The notes: generated from the letters alone by a model not told the origin. 64,000 nucleotides of DNA from Proteiniclasticum sp. (GCF_003514505.1 NZ_DOPX01000008.1:36023-100022); one strand, 5' to 3'. Shown: positions 1-8,670, counted from the first letter of the stretch. Numbers and translations are program-made.

Positions 1-3000
1 GGTATAGTGAAGTATAAGAGCAGGAAAGAGGAGTCAGAGAAGAAGCTCGAGAATACAGAACAAAACCTTCTTCGGGTTCAGGATATTCTCAATACCTATG
101 AAGAGAGAATCGGTCCCCTGGAACGAGAAAAGGTAAAAGCTGAAAAATTTCTCGTCCTTAGCAAAGAGCAGAGGAGTATACAGATTTCGCTGATTCTGTC
201 AGACCTGGAAGAATTTGAGAATGAAAAGAAAGTCCTTGAGGAGAGGTCTCTCCTTGCAGAGAAGAACTTCTCAGAGATCAGCAGAAAACGTGAAGAAGCG
301 GTAGAGAAGCAAAATGCGCTGGAATCATCCATGGATGAGAAAAAAGCTTTAGAAACAGAAAAGAAAGAAGTGTTTTATCAAAAAAGAGAGCAAATGGATT
401 CCTCGGAGAAAGAGATCTCCCTGCTGTCACAGCGTATTGAGGATAAAAAATCTCTTCTGATGAAAAATGAGAAAGCTATTGAGCTGGCTAAGGAGAGAAT
501 CTCTGTAGAAACTTCCCAGATGGAAGAGCTGCACCAGGAGCTTGACGGCAGTAAAAACCTCAAAGAAGAAGTGCGCTTGAGACTGGATGAGCAGCAAAGA
601 AAAATCCGGGTGCTGGAAGAGAGTCTGAAGCTTAGCGAGGATGCACAGCGAGGTCTTCGCGAAGAGGAAGAGGATGCTGAGGAAAAAATCCGAACGCTTC
701 AGGAGGAGTCCAAAGAACAGTATCGTCAGAGAGATATGCTGCAGGGAAGAATTGAACATACAGAGTCTGTCATGGAGAGCTACGAGGCTTCAAAAGTGAT
801 GAATGAAATGGCGAAGTCAGAGACAGAAGCTGAGATATTCGAGCTGAAGCAAAAGATTGAACTGTATGAGAAAGACCTGGTTGCACGAAAAGATGATACG
901 AAGAAAGTGACAGAAGAGATGACAAAACTGGAGTCTGTCATTAAAAACATGGAGTATGAGCTGAAGGGACAAGAGTCTCAGATGAATCTTCTCAAGAACT
1001 TAGAGGAGCATTATGAAGGCTATACAAAATCCGTGAAGTCTCTTATGACCTTTTTGAAAGGGTCTTCCCATAGACTGGCCACAAAAGTGCATCTTGTTGG
1101 CGAAGTCATAAAACCGAAGGATGGATATGCACAAGCTCTGGAAGTGGCTTTGGGATCTCAGGTCAATAACATCATCACGCCAACGGACCAGGATGCCAAG
1201 GTGCTTATTGATCTGCTTCGGGCAAGATCCTTTGGCCGGGCTACGTTTTTTCCGCTGAATGTAATTAAAGGGACGAAGGCCAAGGATCCTGTCCTGAAAA
1301 AAGGAAAACTTCTGGGCAATCTTTTGGATCTCGTAGAATTTGATGCTGGATTTATGGGGATCGCAGCGAATCTTCTTGGACGGATTTTTGTTGCACGTAA
1401 TATGGAAGAGGCATTGGCATCTGCTAAGGAGATGGGGTATACCCACAGAATTGTCACCTTGGAAGGAGATATCATCAATGCCGGCGGTTCCATGACCGGA
1501 GGCAGTATCTATAAAAAATCTTCAGGGATTTTTTCCAGGAAGAAAGATCTTGAGGATCTCCTGGCAGCAAATTCGGAACTGAAGGAAAAGCGTCTGGAAG
1601 AACTTGCTGAAAAGCAGGGTTTTGAAAAAATCTACCAGGAAAAGCTCAAGGCAGAACGTGAAGCCTCTTATGTGATTCAGGATCTTCAAATGGAGAAAAC
1701 AAAGCTCCAGGAAAGACGAGAAGGGTTTGTGAAGGATCTTAACCGTCTTGCTGGCATTTTAAAAGAAGCAGAGCGAAGCTTGGCTTCACAAAAAGAAGAG
1801 CTTGTTCTTCTCGATGGAGAGCTTGAAAGAATTGAGGGGAAAATCAAGGAACATCTGACCCAAAGACTGAAAAGCAAAGATTACCTGAAAGAGCTGAAAG
1901 ACAAACGTACAAAAGAATACAGCGAATATGACCTCCTCAAGCAGGAAGTAATGGAAGCCTCTGTCCAGGAAGCGACGCTGATAGAGGCATATAAGGGGAA
2001 GCGGGAGGCGATAGATAAACTGAAAGTCAGCCTTGAGACCCTGGAGTCCTCCAAATCAGAACTGGAAAAAGAAAATGAGGGACTTCTCATAGAGATTGAA
2101 GAGGGACAGAATGCCATAGCTCTTATGAAAAAAACTGTGGAAGCAGTAAAGAATGAGCTTCAGTGCATGGAGAAAATCCTGGATGAAATGGCCATGGAGG
2201 AAGTTCGGGACAAAGCTGAAATGAAGGATCTCAGCGCCACGGTCAGGACTTTGGATGAAGAGTATCATGTCATTGACAAGGAACTTTTCAAAGTGAAAGA
2301 TGCATTGGAGAAACTGGAGAAAGAAAATCAGAATCTCCTTAATAAAATCAATGATGAGCTGAATCTTACTCTGGCAGAAGCGAAGGAAGAAAGAGTTCCC
2401 ATGGAAGACAAAGATCTTTTCAGAAAGCGGATGAATACTCTCCGTAAAGAAATTTCCTCGCTGGGACATGTGAATGTGGCGGCCATTGAAGAGTTCAGAG
2501 AGGTCAGTGAGCATCGCACCTTCTTATCCAGCCAGAAGGAAGACCTGGAAAAAGCCAAACTGGAACTGAAGGAAATCATCATGGATATGACACTTAGGAT
2601 GAGAACGTTGTTCACTGAGAACTTCAAAGTGATGAATGAGAATTTTAATGATACCTTCAGAAGACTCTTTCAGGGAGGAAATGCGAAACTTATTCTGGGC
2701 GAAGGGGATATTCTGGAGGCGCCTATTGAGATCAGTGTTCAGCCGCCGGGGAAAAAGCTTCAGAACATTACACTCATGAGCGGTGGAGAAAAAGTGCTCT
2801 CTGCCATCGCCCTGACATTTGCGATTTTGAGAATGAAGCCCACACCTTTCTGTATTTTGGATGAGATTGAAGCTGCGCTGGATGATGCGAATGTATACCG
2901 ATTTGCTGAATTCTTAAGTGAGTTTGCCAGGGAAACTCAGTTCATACTGATCACACATAGAAAAGGAACCATGGAGTCTGCCGATGCACTGTACGGCGTC

Positions 3001-3072
3001 ACCATGGAAGAGAAGGGGATTTCGAAGATCGTTTCGATGGACCTGTCAGCTGCAAGGAGGGAAAATGGCTAA
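1..3072 (+). CDS. smc: chromosome segregation ATPase SMC (5' end outside window)
   Basis: C-terminal 1023 residues of SMC, the ATPase core of the SMC-ScpAB condensin that organises and segregates the chromosome. The reading frame is open from base 1, so the head with Walker A (about 150-170 residues, judged from a usual length near 1190) lies upstream. Visible parts: a coiled-coil arm from the start, a hinge at about residues 360-500 ending in the glycine-rich GGSMTGG, the returning coiled coil, then the C-terminal head with the ABC signature LMSGGEKVLSAIALTFAIL near 2773-2829 and Walker B plus D-loop CILDEIEAALDDANV near 2851-2895. The stop overlaps the ftsY start by 8 bases, which implies translational coupling. 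Identification is very secure. Confidence 0.97.
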   Translation, partial: GIVKYKSRKEESEKKLENTEQNLLRVQDILNTYEERIGPLEREKVKAEKFLVLSKEQRSIQISLILSDLEEFENEKKVLEERSLLAEKNFSEISRKREEAVEKQNALESSMDEKKALETEKKEVFYQKREQMDSSEKEISLLSQRIEDKKSLLMKNEKAIELAKERISVETSQMEELHQELDGSKNLKEEVRLRLDEQQRKIRVLEESLKLSEDAQRGLREEEEDAEEKIRTLQEESKEQYRQRDMLQGRIEHTESVMESYEASKVMNEMAKSETEAEIFELKQKIELYEKDLVARKDDTKKVTEEMTKLESVIKNMEYELKGQESQMNLLKNLEEHYEGYTKSVKSLMTFLKGSSHRLATKVHLVGEVIKPKDGYAQALEVALGSQVNNIITPTDQDAKVLIDLLRARSFGRATFFPLNVIKGTKAKDPVLKKGKLLGNLLDLVEFDAGFMGIAANLLGRIFVARNMEEALASAKEMGYTHRIVTLEGDIINAGGSMTGGSIYKKSSGIFSRKKDLEDLLAANSELKEKRLEELAEKQGFEKIYQEKLKAEREASYVIQDLQMEKTKLQERREGFVKDLNRLAGILKEAERSLASQKEELVLLDGELERIEGKIKEHLTQRLKSKDYLKELKDKRTKEYSEYDLLKQEVMEASVQEATLIEAYKGKREAIDKLKVSLETLESSKSELEKENEGLLIEIEEGQNAIALMKKTVEAVKNELQCMEKILDEMAMEEVRDKAEMKDLSATVRTLDEEYHVIDKELFKVKDALEKLEKENQNLLNKINDELNLTLAEAKEERVPMEDKDLFRKRMNTLRKEISSLGHVNVAAIEEFREVSEHRTFLSSQKEDLEKAKLELKEIIMDMTLRMRTLFTENFKVMNENFNDTFRRLFQGGNAKLILGEGDILEAPIEISVQPPGKKLQNITLMSGGEKVLSAIALTFAILRMKPTPFCILDEIEAALDDANVYRFAEFLSEFARETQFILITHRKGTMESADALYGVTMEEKGISKIVSMDLSAARRENG

Positions 3073-3970
3073 TTTTTTTGAAAAACTAAAAAATGGACTC
3101 ACGAAGACACGTGAGAATATCACAGGAAAAATGAATGAGGTTCTAGGTCTTGCTATGACCATAGATGAGGATCTTTTTGAGGAGCTGGAGGAAGTTCTTA
3201 TCACATCAGATGTGGGATATGAAACTTCCATGGAGCTCATTGAGAGGCTTCGAAAGAAAATAAGGCTTCAGAAAGTCACAGAAGTGGATAAGGTCAGAGA
3301 TGTGCTGAAAGAAGTGATTTCAGAGTTCATGGAAGATGAGGAGAAAACTTTTGAGGTGAAGAAGCCTACAATTCTTCTTATTATCGGAGTCAATGGTGTA
3401 GGGAAGACTACTTCCATAGGAAAGCTTGCTTTCAAGTACAAGAACGAGGGGAAAAAAGTGATTCTGGCTGCAGCGGATACATTTAGAGCAGCAGCCATCG
3501 ACCAGCTTGAAGTTTGGGCAAAGCGTGCAGAGGTTGACATTGTGAGACATCAGGAAGGCTCAGATCCAGCGGCTGTTGTCTATGATGCGCTGGAGGCATT
3601 TAAAGCAAGAAATGCGGATGTTCTTCTATGTGACACCGCAGGCCGACTGCATAACAAGAAAAATCTCATGAATGAACTTGAAAAAATCAGAAGAGTCATC
3701 GATAGGGAATTTGGAGATGCGAACATTTATTCCCTGCTGGTGCTGGATGGCACCAGTGGCCAAAATGCGGTGATTCAGGCGAAGGAGTTTCAGAAGGTGG
3801 CCCAGCTTGACGGAATTATCCTGACAAAGCTTGATGGCACAGCAAAGGGTGGTGTTGTTCTGTCCATCAAAGAAAGCTTAAAAATACCAGTTGTCTATAT
3901 TGGTGTTGGTGAGGCTATTGAAGATCTTCAGGACTTTGATGCGAAAGCATTTGCGGACGCACTGATTTAG
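3065..3970 (+). CDS. ftsY: signal recognition particle receptor FtsY
   Basis: 301-aa SRP receptor GTPase. It docks Ffh-ribosome complexes at the membrane for co-translational insertion. I start at ATG 3065 (MANFFEKLKNGL), behind AAGGAGG at 3054-3060 inside the end of smc. An in-frame upstream extension to 2984 has no homologous look and is rejected. Sequence shows the NG domain: a helical N domain, G1 GVNGVGKTTSIGKLA, the insertion-box sequence DTFRAAAIDQLEVW, G3 DTAGRLHNKKNL, G4 TKLDGTAKGG and the closing GVGEAIEDLQDFD. The acidic A domain of enterobacterial FtsY is absent, as is usual in Firmicutes. It lies in an smc-ftsY unit. Confidence 0.97.
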   Translation: MANFFEKLKNGLTKTRENITGKMNEVLGLAMTIDEDLFEELEEVLITSDVGYETSMELIERLRKKIRLQKVTEVDKVRDVLKEVISEFMEDEEKTFEVKKPTILLIIGVNGVGKTTSIGKLAFKYKNEGKKVILAAADTFRAAAIDQLEVWAKRAEVDIVRHQEGSDPAAVVYDALEAFKARNADVLLCDTAGRLHNKKNLMNELEKIRRVIDREFGDANIYSLLVLDGTSGQNAVIQAKEFQKVAQLDGIILTKLDGTAKGGVVLSIKESLKIPVVYIGVGEAIEDLQDFDAKAFADALI

Positions 3971-4010
3971 TCTCCATTCTGGATGTGGATATCGGGAACC
4001 GAAACATTAA

Positions 4011-4038
4011 CACATAAAATAAAGGCACATAAAATAAA
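4011..4038 (+). repeat. short tandem duplication, 15-base unit
   Basis: CACATAAAATAAA occurs at 4011-4023 and again at 4026-4038, separated by GG. This makes two copies of a 15-base unit just upstream of the ylxM promoter. It is AT-rich and probably a slippage product; no function is evident. Confidence 0.7.
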
Positions 4039-4062
4039 TTTCTGGCTGTTAAGTAAAAGTAC

Positions 4063-4091
4063 TTGACAGCTAAAATCTTTTTCGGTAAACT
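4063..4091 (+). promoter_or_regulatory. sigma-A promoter for ylxM-ffh
   Basis: TTGACA at 4063-4068, a 17-base spacer and TAAACT at 4086-4091. The predicted transcript would begin near 4098, only about 16 bases before the ylxM ATG. It separates the SRP genes ylxM-ffh from smc-ftsY. Confidence 0.75.
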
Positions 4092-4113
4092 AGTCCATGT
4101 GGTAGGTGAGGTT

Positions 4114-4431
4114 ATGGACGATCGTATTGAAATATCCTTGTTGATGGATTTTTATGGAAAGCTTCTGACAGAAAAGCAAAGACTTATTTTAGAACAGTAC
4201 TATAATATGGATTTGTCTTTGTCAGAGATTGCGGAAAATCAGAATACCAGCAGACAAGCGATACATGACCTGATCAAAAGGTGTTATAGAACTTTGACAG
4301 ACTATGAAGAGAAGCTTAATCTTCTAGCCAATTCTGTAAAGGATGAGGAAGTCAAAGATCAGTTGAGGACACTTTTAAAAGAGAAGAATTGTTATTGCAG
4401 TGAAATTGAGAAACTCCTTGTGGAGTTATAA
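4114..4431 (+). CDS. ylxM: YlxM family SRP-associated HTH protein
   Basis: 105-aa protein of the YlxM/p13 family, encoded directly before ffh in Firmicutes and associated with SRP. The region TEKQRLILEQYYNMDLSLSE followed by IAENQNTSRQAIHDLIKR (about residues 18-55) is a sigma-factor region-4-like helix-turn-helix. The tail is charged and helical. The start at ATG 4114 is preferred because a GAGGTGAGG-like site precedes it. A more upstream TTG would lie on the -35 element of the promoter. Ribosome site AAGGAGGG for ffh follows the stop, so ylxM and ffh are co-expressed. Confidence 0.92.
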   Translation: MDDRIEISLLMDFYGKLLTEKQRLILEQYYNMDLSLSEIAENQNTSRQAIHDLIKRCYRTLTDYEEKLNLLANSVKDEEVKDQLRTLLKEKNCYCSEIEKLLVEL

Positions 4432-4443
4432 GGAGGGAATTAC

Positions 4444-5787
4444 ATGGCCTTCGACAGTTTAGCGGATAGGCTCCAGGAAGCGTTCAAAAAGCTCCGTGGA
4501 AAAGGCAAGCTGACAGAAAATGACATCAAAGAAGCCATGAGAGAAGTAAGGCTAGCCCTTCTGGAAGCGGACGTAAACTTCAAGGTTGTAAAAACCTTTG
4601 TGAAGAATGTCAGTGAAAAGGCTACTGGTGCAGAGGTTCTTGAGAGCCTTACACCAGGACAGCAGGTTGTCAAAATTGTCAACGAGGAACTGACCGCGCT
4701 CATGGGAGGCAGTGAGGCAAAACTTAGTTTTGACTCATCCATCACAGCATTCATGCTGGTTGGACTCCAGGGTGCAGGTAAAACCACGATGGCGGGAAAA
4801 CTTGCACTTCATCTTCGAAAGAGGAACAGAAAGCCACTTCTTGTAGCAGCAGATATCTACAGACCTGCGGCCATCAAACAGCTGCAGATTGTAGGAAAAC
4901 AAATTGATATCCCGGTATTTGCCATGGGCGATAAAGTAAGCCCTGTGGACATTGCCAAAGCGTCCATGGAATATGCCCGTAAAGAAGGCTGTGATGTGGT
5001 GCTCATAGATACAGCAGGCCGACTGCATATTGACGAGACCCTCATGGATGAGCTGAAAGGCATTAAAACCGCTGTAAGACCTATGGAGACGCTCCTTGTA
5101 GTGGATGCCATGACTGGACAGGATGCTGTGAATGTAGCGCAGAGTTTTGATGATGCGCTGAATCTCACAGGTGTGATTCTGACCAAGCTTGATGGTGATA
5201 CGCGAGGCGGTGCAGCTCTTTCCATCCGGGAAGTGACTGGGAAGCCGATCAAGTTCTCCGGTGTCGGCGAAAAAATGAGCGATTTGGAAGTGTTCCATCC
5301 GGAACGTATGGCCAGCCGTATCCTTGGTATGGGTGATGTTCTGACTCTTATTGAGCAGGCTCAGTCCTCCATTGATGAAAAAGAGGCTAGGGAACTTGGT
5401 TCGAAGATGATGAGCAAGGAATTCAACTATGAAGACTATCTCAAAGCCTTTGAGCAAATGCAAAAACTTGGACCTTTGAATAAAATCATGGAAATGCTTC
5501 CAGGAATGAACAGCAAGGAAATGAAGGGAGTCAATCTGGAGGAAGGAGAGAAAGAAATGCTGAAAACTAAAAGCATCATTCAATCCATGACTCAGAAAGA
5601 AAGACGTAACCCGAAGCTTCTGGAGCATGCATCCAGGAAGAAGCGAATTGCTAAAGGTGCTGGTGTAACCATACAAGATGTCAATAAAGTCATCAAAGGC
5701 TTCGACAATATGAAGAAAATGATGAAACAAATGGGCGGTATGCAAAAAGGCGGTAAAAAAGGTCTTTTTGGTAAATTACCCTTTTAA
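4444..5787 (+). CDS. ffh: signal recognition particle protein Ffh
   Basis: 447-aa SRP54 homologue that binds signal sequences and 4.5S/scRNA and pairs with FtsY. It has an N domain (about 1-95), a G domain with GLQGAGKTTMAGKLA, DIYRPAAIKQL, DTAGRLHIDETLMDEL and TKLDGDTRGGAALS, and a methionine-rich M domain (about 300-430, ending MKKMMKQMGGMQKGG). Length is normal for the family. ATG 4444 follows AAGGAGGG at 4430-4437. It is followed after 29 bases by rpsP with no obvious terminator, so the SRP genes probably read into the ribosomal-protein genes. Confidence 0.98.
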   Translation: MAFDSLADRLQEAFKKLRGKGKLTENDIKEAMREVRLALLEADVNFKVVKTFVKNVSEKATGAEVLESLTPGQQVVKIVNEELTALMGGSEAKLSFDSSITAFMLVGLQGAGKTTMAGKLALHLRKRNRKPLLVAADIYRPAAIKQLQIVGKQIDIPVFAMGDKVSPVDIAKASMEYARKEGCDVVLIDTAGRLHIDETLMDELKGIKTAVRPMETLLVVDAMTGQDAVNVAQSFDDALNLTGVILTKLDGDTRGGAALSIREVTGKPIKFSGVGEKMSDLEVFHPERMASRILGMGDVLTLIEQAQSSIDEKEARELGSKMMSKEFNYEDYLKAFEQMQKLGPLNKIMEMLPGMNSKEMKGVNLEEGEKEMLKTKSIIQSMTQKERRNPKLLEHASRKKRIAKGAGVTIQDVNKVIKGFDNMKKMMKQMGGMQKGGKKGLFGKLPF

Positions 5788-5816
5788 CAACCATAAAATT
5801 TGGAGGTGAATATATA

Positions 5817-6062
5817 ATGGCAGTAAAGATTAGATTAAGAAGAATGGGAAGCAAGAAGGCTCCTTTCTACAGACTGGTAGTTGCAGATTCCAAGAGCCCA
5901 AGAGATGGTAAGTTCATCGAGGAGATCGGTTTCTACAATCCAGTAAGTGAACCAAAGGAAATCAAGATTGATGCTGAAAAGGCAACAGAATGGTTAAACA
6001 AAGGTGCGCAACCTACAGATGTTGTAGCTAAACTATTTGACAAGGCTGGAATCAAGAAGTAA
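5817..6062 (+). CDS. rpsP: 30S ribosomal protein S16
   Basis: 81-aa S16, a small 30S assembly protein binding 16S rRNA. The opening MAVKIRLRRMGSKKAPFYR and the following VVADSKSPRDG are diagnostic, and the length is typical. The start is ATG 5817 behind GGAGGTG. It heads the conserved order rpsP-khpA-rimM-trmD-rplS. Confidence 0.99.
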   Translation: MAVKIRLRRMGSKKAPFYRLVVADSKSPRDGKFIEEIGFYNPVSEPKEIKIDAEKATEWLNKGAQPTDVVAKLFDKAGIKK

Positions 6063-6076
6063 TCGGAGGGAATGAC

Positions 6077-6304
6077 GTGAAAGAATTAGTTCTGTTCATC
6101 GCTAAGGAATTAGTGAATCACCCCGAAGAAGTTTCCGTCACTGAAGTGGAGAAAGATGGTACGCTTACCATGGAGCTCCGTGTCCATCCAGAGGACATGG
6201 GGAAGGTCATCGGCAAGCAAGGTAAGATTGCCAAAGCCATCCGAACTGTCGTGAAAGCGGCTTCTATGAAGGAAAACAAAAAAGTTCATGTAGAAATAGT
6301 ATAA
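6077..6304 (+). CDS. khpA: KH-domain RNA-binding protein KhpA
   Basis: 75-aa single-KH-domain protein (KhpA/YlqC). In Firmicutes it pairs with KhpB/Jag as an RNA chaperone linked to cell division and small RNAs. The GxxG loop appears as VIGKQGKIAKAIRTVVKAA (about residues 38-56). The start is GTG 6077 behind GGAGGG at 6065-6070. An overlapping ATG at 6072 runs into a stop after two codons. Its place between rpsP and rimM is standard. Confidence 0.96.
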   Translation: MKELVLFIAKELVNHPEEVSVTEVEKDGTLTMELRVHPEDMGKVIGKQGKIAKAIRTVVKAASMKENKKVHVEIV

Positions 6305-6319
6305 CAGCTATTGCTTTTT

Positions 6320-6346
6320 AGCCTGCTTAGAAATAAGTAGGCTTTT
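6320..6346 (+). terminator. weak terminator or attenuator hairpin
   Basis: AGCCTGCTTA at 6320-6329, loop GAAA, TAAGTAGGCT at 6334-6343. This is ten pairs including one G-U, followed by only four T. It lies between khpA and rimM and probably gives partial termination. Confidence 0.5.
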
Positions 6347-6388
6347 GCACTATTTCTGCATCATTCATGTAAACATAATGAGGTGTCT

Positions 6389-6886
6389 ATGAAGAAGTTT
6401 CTAACCATAGGAGAAATCACAAAGCCGCATGGCATCAAGGGTGAAGTCAAAGTATTTCCTCTAACAGATGACATTCAGCGTTTTAAAAAATTGAAGAGAG
6501 TGTTTATTGACGGACAGGAAGTCAAAGTTTCGTATGTGACGGTAGGTCATGATCGTGCAATTCTAAGGCTGGAAGGTGTGGACAGCGTGGAGGAGGCAGA
6601 GAAGCTGAGGAAGAAGCTTCTTGTTGTTCCCCGTGAGGAAGCTGTAAAACTTGAAGAGGATTCGTATTTCATTGAGGACCTCAAAGACTGCACAGTATAT
6701 GACGAAGAAGGGCTGGAACTTGGCAAAGTAGCGGATGTGATTCAGACTGGAGCCAATGATGTGTATTGGATCAAGAAGCCTAAGGAGCTGCTCATTCCTG
6801 CCATAAGGGATGTGGTTTTGTCTGTGGATGTGGAAGCGGAGAAGATCATCATTAAGCCAATCAGGGTATGGTCCGATGAAGATTGA
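6389..6886 (+). CDS. rimM: 16S rRNA processing protein RimM
   Basis: 165-aa 30S maturation factor that binds S19 and helps assemble the 30S head. The N-terminal RimM barrel begins FLTIGEITKPHGIKGEVKV. The C-terminal PRC-barrel half contains DVIQTGANDVYWI and LLIPAIRDVV. I start at ATG 6389 behind GAGGTG; the GTG at 6383 lies inside that ribosome site. The end overlaps trmD by 11 bases, so the pair is translationally coupled. Confidence 0.96.
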   Translation: MKKFLTIGEITKPHGIKGEVKVFPLTDDIQRFKKLKRVFIDGQEVKVSYVTVGHDRAILRLEGVDSVEEAEKLRKKLLVVPREEAVKLEEDSYFIEDLKDCTVYDEEGLELGKVADVIQTGANDVYWIKKPKELLIPAIRDVVLSVDVEAEKIIIKPIRVWSDED

Positions 6887-7604
6887 TATTCTGACGTTGT
6901 TTCCTGAAATGTTTTCTCTCTTCAATGAAAGTATCATAGGACGCGCCAAAGAGAAGGGTCTTTTCGAAATAAATCCTGTGAACATCAGAGATTTTTCAAA
7001 AGACAAGCACAGGAAAGTGGACGATTACCCTTATGGTGGGGGAAGCGGTCTTGTGATGAGTGTTCAGCCCATACGGGACGCACTGAAGGAGATCAAAAAG
7101 GCCAATGGCGGACCTGTAATTTTTCTTGGACCTAAGGGCAAGACATTTGATCAGAATACAGCAAGACGGCTGGCCGAAAAGGATCAGCTTATTTTTCTCT
7201 GTGGTCATTATGAAGGGATTGATGAAAGGCTGTATGAGGACATAGATGAGGAAATCTCCTTGGGGGATTTCATTCTCACTGGAGGAGAGATGGCAGCCAT
7301 TCCTATCATTGACAGCATTCTGAGACTTCGGGAAGGTGTTCTTGGCAGAGACGAAAGTTCTGTGGAAGAAAGTTTTTCAGAGAACCTTCTGGAGTATCCG
7401 CAGTATACACGACCCGAAGTGTATGAAGGCGAGCAGGTTCCGGAGATCCTGCTTTCGGGGCATCATGAGAACATCAGACAGTGGAGAAGATACCAGATGC
7501 TGATGATTACAAGAGAGAAAAGACCCGATCTGTATGCAAGACATCAGCTGTCTAAAGATGACCTGAAAATCATAAAAAAATTCTCTAAAGATCATGAAAA
7601 ATGA
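6876..7604 (+). CDS. trmD: tRNA (guanine37-N1)-methyltransferase TrmD
   Basis: 242-aa SPOUT methyltransferase that makes m1G37 in tRNAs reading CNN and some other codons, which prevents +1 frameshifts. Diagnostic stretches: MKIDILTLFPEMF, YPYGGGSGLVMSVQP, LCGHYEGIDERL, then EEISLGDFILTGGE and GVLGRDES, which form the SAM-binding trefoil knot. The start at ATG 6876 is inside the end of rimM. A small linker and C-terminal RNA-binding helices follow. Length is typical. Confidence 0.98.
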   Translation: MKIDILTLFPEMFSLFNESIIGRAKEKGLFEINPVNIRDFSKDKHRKVDDYPYGGGSGLVMSVQPIRDALKEIKKANGGPVIFLGPKGKTFDQNTARRLAEKDQLIFLCGHYEGIDERLYEDIDEEISLGDFILTGGEMAAIPIIDSILRLREGVLGRDESSVEESFSENLLEYPQYTRPEVYEGEQVPEILLSGHHENIRQWRRYQMLMITREKRPDLYARHQLSKDDLKIIKKFSKDHEK

Positions 7605-7614
7605 TGATTTTTAC

Positions 7615-7644
7615 TTGTAACGGTATTGTTGTTTGTGGTAATAT
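7615..7644 (+). promoter_or_regulatory. extended -10 promoter for rplS
   Basis: TTGTAA at 7615-7620, 18 bases, then TAATAT at 7639-7644 with an upstream TG at 7636-7637 (extended -10). It gives rplS a transcript of its own starting near 7651. Confidence 0.6.
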
Positions 7645-7650
7645 ATAGTT

Positions 7651-7725
7651 TGTGCTAGTACGGGCGTTCCACTGGGAAGAAATGCTTCTGTATGAACGTC
7701 AATTTATCTTTAGGAGGGAATGCAC
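7651..7725 (+). promoter_or_regulatory. candidate ribosomal protein L19 leader
   Basis: The leader of rplS folds: GGCGTTC at 7663-7669 pairs with GAACGTC at 7694-7700, and inside it GAAG (7676-7679) can pair with CTTC (7685-7688). Firmicute rplS genes are known to carry an L19 leader motif at this place. The assignment here rests on position and foldability, not on a model search. Confidence 0.5.
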
Positions 7726-8073
7726 ATGAACGAATTAATCAGAGCGATTGAAGCAGAGCAGTTGAGAGAGACTGCACTACCTAAGTTTAACGTAGGAGAC
7801 ACCGTTAAGGTCCACGTTAAAATCAAGGAAGGCGACAAGGAAAGAATCCAGGTATTCGAAGGCGCAGTAATCAAGGTTCAGAACGGTGGAGTACGTGAGA
7901 CTTTCACAGTGAGAAGACTTGCTTATGGTGTTGGCGTAGAAAGAACTTTCCCTGTAAATTCACCATCTGTAGACAAGCTTGAAGTTGTCAGAAAGGGTAG
8001 AGTAAGAAGAGCTAAGCTGTTCTACCTAAGAGACAGAGTTGGTAAGGCTGCAAAGGTTAAAAACGCTAGATAA
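7726..8073 (+). CDS. rplS: 50S ribosomal protein L19
   Basis: 115-aa L19, which sits at the 30S-50S interface. PKFNVGDTVKVHVKIKEGDK, VFEGAVI and FTVRRLAYGVGVERTFP are diagnostic. I choose ATG 7726 (MNELIRAIEAEQ) because TAGGAGGG at 7711-7718 is 7 bases upstream of it; the ATG at 7720 is too close to that site. It is transcribed from its own promoter and leader and ends at a strong terminator. Confidence 0.98.
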   Translation: MNELIRAIEAEQLRETALPKFNVGDTVKVHVKIKEGDKERIQVFEGAVIKVQNGGVRETFTVRRLAYGVGVERTFPVNSPSVDKLEVVRKGRVRRAKLFYLRDRVGKAAKVKNAR

Positions 8074-8078
8074 GATGA

Positions 8079-8106
8079 TAAAAAAGAGGCTTTTAGTCTC
8101 TTTTTT
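8079..8106 (+). terminator. rho-independent terminator after rplS
   Basis: The stem AGAGGC (8085-8090) with GTCTCT (8096-8101) is extended by an A-run pairing with the T-run; loop TTTTA. It closes the S16-L19 block. Confidence 0.85.
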
Positions 8107-8134
8107 GTTTTATCGGAAGAAAATCGCATATAAT
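8105..8134 (+). promoter_or_regulatory. promoter for the GNAT gene
   Basis: A perfect TATAAT at 8129-8134 with a weak -35 TTGTTT at 8105-8110 (18-base spacing), overlapping the terminator tail. The ribosome site GGAGGAG follows at 8151-8157. Confidence 0.5.
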
Positions 8135-8163
8135 AGAAGTAAATGTATGTGGAGGAGTAGACC

Positions 8164-8670
8164 ATGCTGCGGTTATTAAAACCCGATGAGACTATGAAGG
8201 AAGAGATTCTGAGATATAACGATGCCTGGGGAAAGAGAAACCTTAAACTTGTCCCTCAAGCAGCAAGGCTTGGGACTTTGTCTTTCGAGGACTGGCTGAA
8301 AGATACAAGAGAACTTGAAACAGTTGCGGAAGAGCCTTTTGTCACTCAGGAAGTGTGGTTTCTTTATAGAGACGACACCATTGTTGGTGCCTGCACCTTG
8401 AGACATTCTTTGAATGCATATCTCTTTGCTGTTGGTGGCCAGATTGGTTATGGTGTTCATCCAGACGAGAGAGAAAAGGGATATGCCACATATATGCTCA
8501 AAGAAATGCTATACTATGCTAAGAAAAGAGGACTAAGAAAGATTCTAGTCACTTGCTCTGTAGGAAATACCGCGTCTGAAAAGACCATAGAAAAGTGCGG
8601 TGGAATCCTTGAAAATATAATGGAAGACGGAGAGAACCAGGTTGCAAGATACTGGTTTCATCTCCAGTAA
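8164..8670 (+). CDS. GNAT family N-acetyltransferase
   Basis: 168-aa protein with a GNAT acyl-CoA-binding core. IGYGVHPDEREKGYATYML (about residues 98-116) is motif A with the pyrophosphate-binding loop. LVTCSVGNTASEKTIEKCG is motif B. The substrate is unknown. Similar stand-alone GNATs act on small molecules or ribosomal protein N-termini, but nothing here decides between them. It stands between rplS and rbgA, where many Firmicutes have a type I signal peptidase gene. It has its own promoter and ends 14 bases before rbgA, so it could be co-transcribed with rbgA and rnhB. Confidence 0.9.
   Translation: MLRLLKPDETMKEEILRYNDAWGKRNLKLVPQAARLGTLSFEDWLKDTRELETVAEEPFVTQEVWFLYRDDTIVGACTLRHSLNAYLFAVGGQIGYGVHPDEREKGYATYMLKEMLYYAKKRGLRKILVTCSVGNTASEKTIEKCGGILENIMEDGENQVARYWFHLQ

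Noticed and set aside
4735..5745. 336-codon open frame antisense to ffh
   Set aside because: It lies wholly opposite a certain Ffh gene, has no domain pattern or good ribosome site, and its composition mirrors the sense codons.
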